A stretch of 64,000 bases of DNA from Anisus vortex (GCA_949126835.1 OX421497.1:21349409-21413408), one strand, 5' to 3'. Shown: positions 1 through 12,464, numbered from the stretch's first letter. Program-made: numbers and translations. Notes: generated by a model not told the origin, from the sequence alone.

Positions 1-269
1 AATACCAACAACAAATAACACATATAAAACGATATTAATTTAGTATGTATTTTTTTTAAACGCGACAGTCAGGACAAAAACGTTCTAATTTAGTTACACA
101 TTTTTAGGAGTGCTACATTATATAATTGAAATAGCTGTTGAGTACCTTCATCCCGGTTGGTCATTGAGTATAGGCCTACACGGCTTTCACGTTCCTCTAT
201 GGCTAGGTCTTCGCCTATCCCTCCTAATTCTCACCCTTTCCCTGCCAGTTCTTTAAAAGAAAGTAAGTA

Positions 270-528
270 CCATTCGGACCAAACTGATCATAGGGCTGGT
301 GAAGCAGCGTTCATCAGTTTCTGTGGCCGCTGCATACTAGGGGATGTGTGGCCAGCACGATGCCCAGCCACCTTTACTTTACCCCAACTAATGTCAGGTA
401 CCCATAAGAGCTGGGTAGACTCAAGGACACCCTCAAATCCTGGTAAAAAAAATTATCCTTCACCAGGATTCGAACCCAGAACCTTCGTATCGCCAATTGA
501 ACGCACTTCCGCTCGGCTACCGTGTCCC
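270..528 (-). mobile_element. tRNA-derived SINE (family S1)
   Basis: On the minus strand this reads as a tRNA-like head followed by a roughly 200-bp body. A box-like TAGCCGAGCGG is the complement of 509-519 and B box-like GGTTCGAATCC the complement of 466-476. The body includes blocks such as CTGAGTCTACCCAGCTCT-like sequence and GTGCTGGCCACAC, and these recur in at least six other places here (10.5, 15.7, 23.6, 27.0, 49.9 and 63.0 kb). Recurrence plus pol III promoter boxes supports a SINE. The 133-codon open frame across it is incidental. Confidence 0.85.
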
Positions 529-536
529 GTTCCAGC

Positions 537-720
537 CAGTTCTTTACTTACCCCATAATAGTTTCTCTAGTTCCCCCTGCTAGTTCTTGCCCTTTTAATG
601 CTAGTGCTTCCCCATCGCCTGCCAATTGTTCTTTCAATTGTTAAGTCTTCCCGTACCCTTCCTAGTTCTAACACTTCCCTGCTGTCATTGACGGCCCTAA
701 AAAATTAAAAGTGTTGCACA
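537..720. repeat. degenerate CT-rich repeat upstream of receptor gene
   Basis: Loose repetition of blocks like CTAGTTCTTGCCC and CCTGCCAGTTC. The complementary AG-rich version occurs at about 32180-32590, at the matching position upstream of the inverted paralogue. The adjoining unique stretch 700-770 is also recognisable there (about 32095-32170), so this block belongs to the inverted segmental duplication. Confidence 0.6.
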
Positions 721-784
721 TTGTACACAGTTTGATACTGATTGTAAACCTGGTGATTTACCAGACTTGAGAGTCCCCACTTCT

Positions 785-1200
785 TTTCGATAGAATGCGA
801 GTCGAGATTACTCTCTTAGGGCTCGAAGAACAAATTCCGCTGTATGACGCAGCTTTGATACGTTACCATAAAGGTCCGGCACAAACGGTTGGCCGTCCCT
901 GCCCACCCTAAGATCCTTCAAGGCAGGGCAATATAACAGCACGTGCTCGACCGTCTCTTCTGCTTCCTTGCAGTTTCAACACCGCGAATTAAGGTAGGGC
1001 CTTAACCTAATTAAGTTTGACCCTATCGGACAATGCCGAGTTCGAAACTGGGATGTCGTGGACCGTTCCCTTCATACCTACTGGTTGATTTTGACTGCTG
1101 CACATGTAACATTGGTCTTCATTTCTTGCCCTGTTTATTTCTCCGTCCAGAACTAAAGATATGCAACTATTGTGGTATGCCCTTTGTGAAAGCATTATTT
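785..1200 (-). mobile_element. 3' fragment of RNase H-type LINE
   Basis: On the minus strand, codons around 960-830 read EETVEHVLLYCPALKDLR, followed by VPDLYG and AEFVL. This is the zinc-knuckle-like C-terminal end typical of RNase H-bearing non-LTR elements. The homologous inverted locus lacks this block between equivalent flanks (the 770 side and the 1205 side), so it is an insertion specific to the plus-strand copy. Only the 3' end is present and it contains stops. Confidence 0.6.
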
Positions 1201-1407
1201 GAACTTGTCCTAGTTTAGTTTTATGTAAAGTAGAAAGTTGAAGATGGAGAACTCACAATATTTTTATTACAGTGAAACATGTCAACTAACTAGGGCAATG
1301 GCTTGTTAGGTATTGACAAAAGCAAAAAAAAAATATACTCAAACGCAACAATCGCTTTACTACTTAAATATACAAATAATGATTTTATTTTTAATTTCAG
1401 AACTTTC

Positions 1408-4400
1408 ATGACACAGTCAACATCTAGTGCAGTCATGGGTTTTAGCTTTATATTTTCTGTTTATCTCATGGCATTCAGTTTTGTCTTAGGTAAGAAACTC
1501 TCGGTATATAATTAACATAAAACATCATTTTCTCACTTAGAAATACAACACAATAATCTACTACAATACTTAGAAAGACAGCACAAAAACTCTTTTTCAT
1601 ATTCCATATTGAAGAACAGACACATATAATGGACTACCTTGAGCTACTGAACCAAAATATTGAGACTAATAATAATCTTAACTGCATTTAATTTACTATT
1701 CCTTAAATTTAAAGATAAGTATTTTCTTTAGTTGATGTAAAGGATAAAAAAAACAGTCAAAAGGGATACAAGAAATGGTCAGATTTTGAAGGCAAACTAG
1801 AAATGGACATGACATAATTTCAAGTTCAATGGCATTCTATTTCCAAGTAATCAGCATGAAAGTATGTCTGAATAAAAGTCTGATAATTGTCACTGCCATG
1901 TTTTTTTCGTTCACAGGTAAAACTGAGTTTGTGCCAAACTGTTTACAGGCATATCAGAAAGAAACTCTTACAGCCATTGCATCATGTATTGGAGGAAATC
2001 TTACTGCAGTAGTTCCCAGTTCTAGGCCTTGTGATATAGGGGAATACCTTAGCATTGAAAAGTTCAATCTACACACTGTGATAAACTCTCAAAACTGTGA
2101 GACACTTGGTGGATTTAAGTACAATAACACTGTTACTGCTTTTTGCCTGCAGTCTTATTATAAAGATCTATCAAAGCAGATTGCATTAGTTTTAGTTAAA
2201 GCTTACAGCTGGAGTCAATACGAGAATGTTTCAGTCATTCAAGTTGAGTCAGATTTGAAAGACATTGTGCCAGTTTTGTCTGTGATTGATGTCAAGTTCA
2301 CTTGCCATCCAAGTAAGTTATATCAAACCAGGGCTTAAATATTGGGCACATATGGGGGCTGTCAGGAGTGATACTTGTCAATCTAATCCTAATTCAAATG
2401 CAGAGGGGAGGGAGGGGTTGTAACATGTCATACCTGCCAATATATCCAACCCAAGTTTGGGGAATGTAATATTATACCCATCAACCCTAACTCAAGTGTT
2501 TGTCATGAAGTGAAATAGCCCCTATTAGGATAAAAAGAAAAATTACCAACAGTTTGAGAGGATTTGTATTTGAAATGATTAATATTTGATGATTTCATAA
2601 GTTTTACCATATTTTTTTAAATTACAACTATTTTGATTTCAAGTTGGTTTAAGATAAGATAAGATTTCTTTATTGATCCAAACAAATGGAAATTTGTCTT
2701 GATTACAGATGTTTTGTCTTTCAGCATATTTTAAACAAAATAAAATAATTATTTGTAAATTGTATACAAGCACAGAAATATACTTATAAAATAGACAAGC
2801 GCACACACATTCACACAATTTATCATAAAGAAAAAAGTTCATTAGTAGTCATCCACTGTATTCTGGCTGACTGAAGTCTTGACGATATATTTCTTGTTAC
2901 ATAATAATATGGTAGATAGTATGGCCTGAGGCTGACGCGCAATAATTCTTCGTCTGGTGTGCATATTCTTCTTTTGTTGTAAAACAGTTGGTATTGTAAT
3001 ATTGTTTGTTTATATAGATAGCCAGCCATCCAACTTTACTTTGCCACTGTTGACGGGTCTGTCTGAGCAAAGCGGATAAAATGTCCACAGTCATATTCCT
3101 CCTCTGCGGCCACATTTATTTCGCCTTGTTGGTGTGAAGACATGTTTATTTGTTGTCATTTGTATCCAAGATGGCGGTTCGTTCATTAGTATGGACACCA
3201 ATAATGTAAAATAGTTTCGTGTAAGGCGGTTCTTGACATAAAAGTTGTAGGAACAATTGTTTCCGTTATACAAACTACTCACATACTTTAAGCATATACA
3301 AAGTAATAAATTCTGGCTTGATAAGATGGTAGAAAAGCTGAAAAACGGCACATCGTAATCAGGTCGCCTGCAAATATTGTTTAAATTTAAAAGTTTTACT
3401 GATATGTATTCCTAGATACCCTTCCTTAAATACTGAAAATAAAAAAATGTTGTAAACTAATAAATGTCCAACTCTCTAAATAATTCCTGATTGTTGGTAC
3501 ATATTTTTAATGTCACATTGCAGTGTAAAAAAATACATAAGAAGGATTCAAACACATATATGTATTAGGAAATATTTTACGTATGTTATTGGAAGGTCAA
3601 ATTAATAGAAAAACCACAAATATAATAGCCTAATATACTGAAACTACAAAAAAGTCAACTGGACAGCATAGATTTGTTCAAAATGCAGAGATAAAATTAT
3701 CAAGCGTCTCAGGCCACATCCTTTGCACACCAAACCCTATCCCAAGCAATTAGCGCACAGATTGACAAAGAAATTTTTACATAGGGTAGATTGCCATCTT
3801 TTTTTAACCCGTGGGTACAAAAGCATCCTGCTAAACACACTTATCCAACACACTTATTCAACACAATTTGCAACTTAACAAATAATTTTTCATAGCATTC
3901 TCCACCAACCGGTTATTGTAAAACAATAAGCACTTTTTAAAGGCCTGTAAATCCCCATGCTTAATTCTATCTGTAATTTGTCCATACAGAAGGCAATAAT
4001 TTTATAGACATCTGTAAGACAACTGGTGTTAGTGGCTGGAACAAAGGAAACATAAAAGTAGACAGGACTTCATCTTTTGCGGATCAGGATGCTGGTCTCA
4101 CTTCATGTACTTGCTCTATCACATCGTTAGGAAAGAATATTTCAGTCCAGGCTATGGATGTCAGATTAAATTCTAAAGACACATTACAAAGTTTTGAGGA
4201 AAACAGTCTCAGGTACTGTCTTTCATATTCTTAGTTTTTTTCATCCCTTTTTTTCATTAGAAAAAGTATTTAAAACTCTATCTACAGAGTTTTAGTCAAT
4301 CAGGATTCAAAGTATTTAAAACTTGATCTACAGAGTTTTAGTCAATCAGGATTCAAAGTATTTAAAACTTGATTAATAGAGTTTTAATAAAGTAGAATTC

Positions 4401-7400
4401 ACCAGTTGTCATTTAGGAATTGCAAGGCTAGTAATGTACCAAGCTACCTTTCTTTTGTACCAAACTCATACAGAGCTGGGTGGTTTCAGGGCACATCTTC
4501 TCAATTCTGGTAAACAAAAGGCAGGATTTGAACCAAGACCAATCAAATGCCAATTAAATGCGCTGGCCAGAAAACGCCTCTTCCACTTTCTTTATGAAGT
4601 ACAAATTTAACATTTAAAACAGAACTTTTTCAGCACCCTGAGAATAATCTGTTCCCTAAATATTGTTTAAATTTAAAAGTTTTACTGATATGTATTCTTA
4701 GACACCCTTCCTTAGTAAAAAAAAATACAACGACTTTTCCATGATTGTTTTTTTATGTATTTCAACTCATTAAACACAGGAATTTTGTTTATATATTTTA
4801 CAACCTTAAAAATGAGCATGCATTTTTTTTGTTTTTGACAGTGGATCTGATATATTTCAAGACACAACACATTTATTGTGGAAACTTGATGGAAAGAAAT
4901 TATTTTCATCAAGTTTTGTTAACATTACACTTACATTGGGAGAGAAGCAATTCCCAGAAAGCTTTTGGCTGGAAGTTGAAGGTAAGAAAATCATTTTTGT
5001 TTTCTTACAGATTTCCTGATCAATTTTTTGGGTTCGTGGGGCAGCATCACATATATTGAGTGATAATAATGTTAAAAAAAATACATTTCTTTGTCATGCA
5101 CACCTTAGCACAACAAAACGTTGATATATAGTTCATATATATATTTGCTGATAAACTCCTGAAGCATTGTCCTTCTTTCTTTAGGTTCAAACATGAGTAT
5201 ATCCTGTCATCAAGTTTTTACAAATGAAAGTGAGGACAACTCCACACCTGAGCAAACTCAATCTTCAGGGCTAAGTAAGTCTTTTATTGAACAGCTTGTT
5301 TTTGAATTATTGTTTATTTTTATTTTACAAAACGTAACTTATAAAAGTGTTCTTATATTTAGTAAAAGATAATGTATCTTAGATCTTAAAGTAGGAAAAT
5401 TAGAAATAATAGAATAATAGCTACCCAGAAACAGTTACTCATATCTACACAGATAGTTCTGGGTTTAAAGTCATGATAAATGTTGGGCTTGGCCGGCTGG
5501 TCCAGCGGTTAGATCACCGGACTGTCAACCAAAAACCAACTGACAGGTCGCGGGTTCTAGCCCTGCCACCGGCGGATCCCTGTCGCCCAGCAGGAGTTTT
5601 GGGCCAAGTGGACGTAATAATCTTCTATCTAGAAGGAACGTCTGTAAACTTATAAGACAAATCTTCTCCAACAAATAATGCCTAGAGATAAGTGCATCAT
5701 GTGGAAACTACTGCATACATTTTCAAGCAGAAGTTGATGCCATGAATATTGCTCTAGAGACAGTAGAACATAAATACAACAAATAGCTCAGCCAAACAGG
5801 TATAGTCATTTTCACAGACTCCCACTCAGCACTCCAAATTAAAAACCTCACCAAGCATAAGAGAACTCACCTTACTAAAAACACACAATGTATCAGTACA
5901 TCAAAATAATGTTACAGTGGAAACCAGGACATATTGGCATTATGGGCAATGGAAAATCCCACAAGTTAACTAGAAAGGGAGCAATCATGGACCAGACCTG
6001 TCTGCTAAAACACAGTAAGAAGTTTGCTAAATACATCTTGAAAGAAGAATGGTTAAATCAGCAGGCATAAGTAAAAACTGGAAGAAAATTTACATTGAAA
6101 TGAACAGGCCCAACAAGCAAGACACAAATTTCTTTCCGTGCATAAAAACAATGCACCATGTTCCAGTAAGAACTTCACATATTACACTCAACTAAACCCA
6201 ACACACCCACCACATTGTAGATGTTGCCCACACCTCCATGAAACAGTAGACTACATTCTACTTGAATGCCCCAAGCTAATCAATCTCAGACCTGCATTAT
6301 TGCCTCCTCAACCTATAGTAACCAGCACTCACTATAAAAACATAGAACAGCTAAAGCAAAGACATGAATTTGTTGGTTTGGCATTGACTGCAAGACAGCC
6401 AATAGCGCTGCAGCCTGTTTGTAAAAGAATAAGAATATTAAAATTTAGTATAAAAAAACAACAACATTTTCTTTGTAAAAAGTTACACATTTGTATTTTT
6501 ACTGAACAAAAAAATTTAAGGTAATTTTTTTGCTTTAGTAAATAATTTTATTATAGTAACATTTTGTAAACTTTTACTTTTAGTAAAACAGATGTGATAT
6601 TTTTATCTTTTGCTTAAACAAAATTTTTTTTTTTAAAGTCTAGCGTTAACCATTATATAGCCATTATGATGGTCTCAGGTCAAACCCTAGTTAACCCCTA
6701 AGTTACCATGGACGTCACATTGGTGTCACAGGTTCCCTACACTTTATACTAAAGGGTTAAAACTCAGGAATTTTTTTTTTTATTTGGGTCTGGATGCTTC
6801 CCCACCCTTAGTCCAAAAATGTGTATTTGACATTAGTTGAGGAAAATAAGTTATGGCACCTGGACATCTTGCTGGACACTCAATCCCTTTGCATGAACTA
6901 GCCCCAAGGACTGAAATATTCATGCAAGTGATATTACAATTCTAAACTGTTCTCAGCTCATTGCAAATCTGTCTTCATGTATCTGTAGGTTTGGAGATTA
7001 TCATAGGAATAGCCGTTGGAGGTGTCCTAGTTGTGGTTATCATAGTTATTATACTTGTGTGTGTATTTTGCAAAAAAAGGTGAGTTTATGAACATCTTTC
7101 TTGTTTATTAATATTTTTTTTTTCCTTGGTCGAAATTGGATTAATTTGAATAAAAATGACTTAAGATGCCCTGAAGTAATCATAAATAATTTAACTTAAC
7201 TGTCTCATATTTTGAAACTATCTGTATGTCAATGTATTTGAAGAACTAAACTGATGTTTCTTTGAATTTTTATTAGTAAACTTTTGAACATTTTCCAATA
7301 TAGTAATTCTAAATGTTGGAATAAAAATAATGATATACCACAATACTTTTTTAAAAACTTTTTTTTTGTCAAAATGATTGAAAGAAAAAAATAAAAATAA

Positions 7401-9752
7401 ACCCTTTTTTTTATAAAGAAACCATATTATATAAAAATAATGTATAGCTTAATATAATAATAGGTACATTTTTATACTAATATAAAACAATGTAATAAAT
7501 TTAGAAAAGATACATAGGTAATATATATGTAAAAAAATATTTTTTTAAAACTTGAATATTTGTAGAAAAAACAGACCAAGAGATCTTCTTCATGTTCCAA
7601 GCAGATCAGAGAGTAAAGAAGAAGCTATATATTCAGAACCAGGGACCCCAGCCGCTGATAGCTCTAAAAATCCCATGCTGTCACCCTCTGAATACTTTGA
7701 GCTTCAAAGTAATCATGATTACGCGGAACCTGGCCCACCGCCAAACAACAATTCAAAATTGGACATGAACTTTGGTCAGAGGAGCCATTTATTGAAAGAC
7801 GAGGTAATTTAAATGAGGACGCTCTACATGCTTACATTTTAAAACATATAATGGTATTGTGCATACTCATACTCTCAATAAATATGCTTATAATTTGCAA
7901 TAAGTTTGACTTTATGATAAAAGCTATGGCCGTTTTTAAACAATGGCTCAGATCATTTAGCCTTATAGCCTTGGTGGGATTTTTAAACTCAGATTAAATG
8001 ATCCCTTTCATCCCAGTTTTGAATATATTAAACATAAATCCAGAATTAATTTACAAGAATCCAGCCCAAGAGAATAAGCTGATTTAACTCCAGAGTGAAG
8101 AGTCAACCAAAATGCTCCAAAGCAACCAGTCTCACTAATTCATCAATTCTCTAGTGAATGTCGGTAATTGTAATGCTATGAACAGTGAACTGTTTTCTGT
8201 TGCCAATATGCTTCAAAGCAGCCAGTCTCACTGATTCATCAATTCTGTAGTGAATCTCTGTAATGCAAACATTAAACATTGAACTGTTTTCTGTTGCCAA
8301 TATGCTTCAAAGCAGCCAGTCTCACTGATTCATCAATTCTCTAGTGAATGTCTGTAATGCAAACATTTAACATTGAACTGTTTTCTGTTGCCAATATGCT
8401 TCAAAGAAGCCAGTCTCACTGATCCATCAATTCTCTAGTGAATGTCTGTAATGCAAACATTAAACATTGAACTGTTTTCTGTTGCCAATAAGCTTCAAAG
8501 CAGCCAGTCTCACTGATTCATCAATTCCTTAGTGAATGTCTGTAATGCAAACATTAAACATTGAACTGTTTTCTGTTGCCAATATGCTTCAAAGCAGCCA
8601 GTCTCACTGATTCATCAATTCTCTAGTGAATGTCTGTAATGCAAACATTAAACATTGAACTGTTTTCTGTTGCCAATATGCTTCAAAGCAGCCAGTCTCA
8701 CTGATTCATCAATTCTCTAGTGAATGTTTGTAATGCAAACATTAAACATTGAACTGTTTTCTGTTGCTAAAATGCTCCAAAGCAGCCAGTCTCACTGATT
8801 CATCAATTCTCTAGTGAATGTCTGTAATGCAAACATTAAACATTGAACTGTTTTCTGTTGCCAATATGCTTCAAAGCAGCCAGTCTCACTGATTCATCAA
8901 TTCTGTAGTGAATGTCTGTAATGCAAACATTAAATATTGAACTGTTTTCTGTTGCCAATATGCTTCAAAGCAGCCAGTCTCACTGATTCATCAATTCTCT
9001 AGTGAATGTCTGTAATTCAAACATTAAACATTGAACTGTTTTCTGTTGCCAATATGCTTCAAAGAAGCCAGTCTCACTGATTCATCAATTCTCTACCGAA
9101 TGTCTGTAATGCAAACATTAAACATTGAACTGTTTTCTGTTGCCAATATGCTTCAAAGCAGCCAGTCTCACTGATTCATCAATTCTGTAGTGAATGTCTG
9201 TAATGCAAACATTAAACATTGAACTGTTTTCTGTTGCCAATATGCTTCAAAGAAGCCAGTCTCACTGATTCATCAATTCTCTAGTGAATGTCTGTAATGC
9301 AAACATTAAACATTGAACTGTTTTCTGTTGCCAATATGCTTCAAAGCAGCCAGTCTCACTGATTCATCAATTCTCAAGTGAATGTTTGTAATGCAAACAT
9401 TAAACATTGAACTGTTTTCTGATTAGCCAGGTTCTTTTTTTTTATTGCTCTTCCCACTTGAGGCTTGATGTTAAAAGTTTTCCTGTATAGTTTTTCAACG
9501 ACAATGTTACATTGTGTTTATCCTCATATAATTTAAAAGTCTACATTTTAATAATGCCAACATTGTTTTATGTAGAATTTTTAAAATTATCTCCAGAGTG
9601 AAAACTTGATCCAGAATAACATTTACAACCATCTTGGAGAGCATCAACCAGTAAAGCAAGGAAACATCTATGACACTACAGGAAGGGAAGATTATACAAC
9701 CTTTGAAAGGAACAAGAACAGAAAAGTCATAGACAATGTGTATGACAAGTAG
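1408..9752 (+). CDS. type I transmembrane receptor with tyrosine-rich, ITIM-like cytoplasmic tail (8 coding exons)
   Basis: Coding exons inferred from GT-AG sites with matching phases: 1408-1489, 1917-2312, 3990-4212, 4842-4981, 5185-5274, 6989-7079, 7566-7803 and 9597-9752. They sum to 1416 nt, or 471 residues plus TAG. Residues 1-28 form a signal peptide (hydrophobic core GFSFIFSVYLMAFSFVLG). The ectodomain, to about residue 310, has scattered cysteines and several N-glycosylation sequons (NLT, NNT, NVS, NIS, NIT, NMS, NES, NST). The transmembrane helix is about 314-338, followed by KKRKNR. The tail has tyrosines at 363, 384, 393, 430, 445, 453 and 469; SEYFEL (382-387) fits the ITIM consensus and YNHL is a YxxL site. 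The start was chosen as the first ATG after an acceptor at 1399-1400, so a 5' UTR exon probably lies upstream. I do not recognise the ectodomain family. Exon boundaries 2-5 are conserved in the inverted paralogue, which supports the model. A surface receptor role is inference. Confidence 0.8.
2640..2900 (-). repeat. dispersed LINE-like 3' end, copy 1
   Basis: It begins, read on the minus strand toward lower coordinates, with sequence ending in a (TTATC)n-like tail next to AATAAAGAAATC. A closely similar block lies at 52313-52565 in the same orientation, including a shared stretch around TTGATTACAGATGTTTTGTC. The short terminal repeat and the dispersion suggest the 3' end of a non-LTR element. 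No coding part is visible. It lies in intron 2 of the receptor gene. Confidence 0.55.
2901..3989. other. remainder of receptor intron 2
   Basis: AT-rich intron sequence. I see no coding exon, RNA gene or clear element between the dispersed repeat and the acceptor before exon 3. Confidence 0.5.
4262..4395. repeat. short tandem repeat, about 50-bp unit
   Basis: Two to three copies of a unit containing AGTATTTAAAACTTGAT and AGAGTTTTAGTCAATCAGG. One related unit is present in the paralogous intron (about 24180-24240, minus strand). Confidence 0.65.
4440..4572 (-). mobile_element. old SINE fossil in receptor intron 3
   Basis: Minus-strand SINE remnant with a decayed B box (complement of GGATTTGAACC near 4523) and body words such as GAGCTGGGTG. 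The homologous intron of the inverted paralogue has the same fossil at about 24030-24130, so this insertion predates the duplication. Confidence 0.6.
5487..5660 (+). mobile_element. tRNA-derived SINE with CR1/L2-type LINE 3' tail (family S2)
   Basis: Head with A box-like TGGTCCAGCGGTTA (about 5498) and B box-like GGGTTCTAGCCC (about 5552). The last 37 bases (5611-5647) carry the hairpin-forming motif TAATCTTCTATCTAGAAGGA followed by CGTCTGTAA. Nearly the same string ends the LINE at 24725-26190 (complement of 24744-24782). Sharing of the 3' end is what a SINE mobilised by that LINE would show. Confidence 0.8.
5695..6525 (+). mobile_element. RNase H-type LINE remnant
   Basis: Decayed C-terminal part of a non-LTR polyprotein in shifting frames. 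It shows RNase H-like pieces HFQAEVDAMNIAL (about 5722) and VIFTDSHSALQIKN (about 5803), then QWKPGHIGIMGN (about 5908), and lastly a Cys/His end with CRCCPHLHETVDYILLECP (about 6218) and FVGLALTARQ. Acidic residues of the RNase H site (E in AEVDAM, D in FTDS) are still visible. Several frameshifts and stops make it inactive. It lies in intron 5. Confidence 0.7.
6526..6988. other. intron sequence before the transmembrane exon
   Basis: AT-rich intron 5 remainder, with T- and A-runs. No feature seen other than the acceptor at 6987-6988. Confidence 0.5.
8105..9424. repeat. 94-bp tandem array (about 14 units)
   Basis: Units such as those starting at 8200, 8294 and 8388 repeat every 94 bp. Each contains TTGCCAATATGCTTCAAAG, CAGTCTCACTGATTCATC and ATTGAACTGTTTTCTG, with few substitutions between units. 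It occupies the intron between the two tail exons. The units have no spacers, so this is a satellite-like array and not a CRISPR. Confidence 0.95.
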
Positions 9753-10126
9753 CTGATAAGTGGTAGTTTTCTGTCCTCAGTGGATGACAGACCACCATTA
9801 GCTCATGTGCTTGCAATATTTCATATAGCACAAAAGAACAAAAAAAAAACAAACAATGTTTCTGTGTCTTCTCTTCATTGTTGAAGACTATATGATATGT
9901 TTTCATGTGTTCTAAAATATTTATTCACATTTTTTACACAGGAAATAGTTGTAAAGGAAAAGCTTGGCCGTTAAGCAGAAACCTATATATTTATTTATTT
10001 CTAGTTTAGAAAATATTTGATCATGAAAATAACAAATGGATCAACTTAAATAGAAACTTGAAATTTTTCAGTTCAACATTTTCTTTTAAAACTAGCTTGC
10101 GCTGTTAAAAGTATCTTGTGTTGACT

Positions 10127-10132
10127 AATAAA
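10127..10132 (+). promoter_or_regulatory. candidate poly(A) signal of the receptor gene
   Basis: AATAAA about 375 bp after the stop codon, the first good match downstream of the last exon. Position only; no transcript evidence. Confidence 0.45.
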
Positions 10133-10479
10133 AGCATAAGATAGTAAGTGGAGAGGTTTATTCAACTATAATTTAGTCATGGCTGACTTCATGTAAGATT
10201 CTATGTTATTCTGACCATTTTGTCATAAGTAAGGCCTTCATGTAAGGCTTTCAGGGTTATGCAAAATTGTTATATACAAATGAATTGTTGTGGAAATAGG
10301 TCAGTGCAAACCTAATGATCAAATTTATTCGGTTGTAAAAATATCAGTTCTGGCCAGTGTTAAGCTATTGACTTATTTTTATAATATAAAGTACTCAATT
10401 TGAGACTCTTGGGGTAGCACATATTTTTTCAGCAGCCAATTTTACTTCCCTGGGTGCGTATATTTTCCACATACAATAT

Positions 10480-10735
10480 ACATTAAGGCAGAAAGCTTGT
10501 ATTACTTTACTGAAGGTGCTGGTTTGCGTCCTAGAGATGGCTAGGATTTGTTTATGGGTCTGAAGGGTATCCCTGAGTCTACCCACCTCTGATAAATACC
10601 TGACAGAGTAAAGAAGAGCAGCTAGGTATTGTGCTGGCCACACAACACCTTAGTGTGTTGTGGCCTCAGAAACTTCTGACTGCTGCTTCTCACTGGCCTT
10701 ATAGATTAATTGGTTTGATGGGGATACCGGTACTT
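10480..10735 (+). mobile_element. SINE (family S1), diverged head
   Basis: The body matches the family: CTGAGTCTACCCACCTCTGA, GTGCTGGCCACACAAC and a terminal GGTTTGATGGGGATACC block followed by TACTTTAC. The tRNA-like head is hard to recognise. It lies downstream of the receptor gene. Confidence 0.75.
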
Positions 10736-12464
10736 TACAAGATTACAATGGTATCTATTCTTAGCACAATAAGTTGTGCTGATAATAAAATAATTAATTT
10801 TTGATTGAAACAGTTTTATTCAATATTTAAAAATGTCTAAGACCTAAATTTGTATATTAGATAACTTTTGCTATCATATTTTTACCATGTTTTGTTCTCA
10901 TTTTCCTTTTGCTGGTCTTTTCACTTAGATTTACATCTACTAATGTTTATTGAACTAAATTTTTGTAGACTCATTTACCCACACCAAAAATAAATAGAAC
11001 ATCTCTAACAAGTTTTCTTTCCCTACTTGGTAGCTTGAAAAAAATCTGGCATGTCCAAGAATTGTTTTCACTGAACCAGTTAAAATCTCTAATTTTTTAT
11101 ACATTAATAAAAAAGTTAATGATTTTCCATTCTTAGTGGCTTCTAGTTAAGGTTGATATGATTTCATGAGAACATTTTAAAAATAAATTGAATTTAACTG
11201 AACAAAAATAAACAAATCTGTTGTCTCTATGATTGCTGAACATTCTGCTTTATAATGCCTTGTTAAAAAATGTTTATGTTTGAAAACAAAATTGTTCTTA
11301 CATTTTTAATAAAATCATATTTTGGCTTGATTTTAAAACGCTAAACTAGTTGTGTATTCTGAAAAGATTTTTTTAAGTACTTTACCTTTTACTACTAATT
11401 GATTTATATTTAATTCCATGAGTATTTCATCTTACTACATTTTCCACTTTTAAAAGCTGTTCATCCAGCTCAAAGCCTTTACAGATAAAACCTTGCCTTA
11501 GAGCCATGTAGTGGCGATATTTTTTATACCCTGGACAGTATGTGGCCACTATTTTTCATTTCCGTCAATAAGCAACAGATTTATTTTACCTTCTCACAAA
11601 ATTAGTTTGAATGTTGAACATCTGTTTTTTAGTTCATTTTATGATGATCTAACTGAAGCACAAAGGAAGGGTCTAGATACTATTTACTATTAGGACATTT
11701 TAGTGGATTTTTCAAGCCAGAAAGGCTGGACCATAAGGCTTCATTTTAGAATCATTTACATTATATTTTATTGCTTACATTTTGCTCAAAAATTTTCATC
11801 ATGATCCTCAATGGCAGTATTTAATTGTATATATATTTCCTTGTCATTTTTGCTACACTAGAATATTCTACAATAGATCACAAAAAAATTTCAATAAATA
11901 CAGATGCAATATTTCATACCAATCAATAACTCATTGAATGTTAAACAAAGAGATCATTTTATGCATAAACCTATGAACCAGTTTATATTTTTATCTCTTT
12001 ACTACCCGGTAGGTGCTTTTGTGTATAGATCATTATACTGTTTAATTTTCTTGCCTTTATAACACAAATTATTTTCATCTATCTTGGCCTCAAGTATTTG
12101 GTTTGGGGGCAGAATATTACTATTACACAATTATACAACATACTTTTTATGAGGAAGACTCTAAAGGCTCAGCTTTAAATTTCTTGCGTGTAATTTATTC
12201 TACATGATGAAACTTGACTAAAATAAATAGTTCAAATACAAGCCAATATTTCCAAACCAACAATTCGAACCTCCAATGCAACACAATTTTAAAACCATTT
12301 AGCTTTTTTTTTTAAAAATGTTTCCACTGGAATTATTTATTATTCTGGCAGTTTACATCAACTTGATCTTAATATAGCAGTCTAGTGATTGGCAAAACAG
12401 CTTAACATTGTTGAATCTGGAATTCGTATTTAATGGTGGATGATACAGGACTAGAATTCCTATT
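10736..12464. other. non-coding AT-rich stretch
   Basis: No exon-like frame, RNA gene or clear element seen. The 60-codon open frame at 11511-11693 has no supporting feature. Confidence 0.5.

Noticed and set aside
157..558. 133-codon plus-strand open frame
   Set aside because: Lies over an antisense SINE copy whose family recurs elsewhere without this frame.
8105..9424. Possible CRISPR-like array
   Set aside because: Units are directly tandem with no unique spacers, no cas genes, and the context is a eukaryotic intron.
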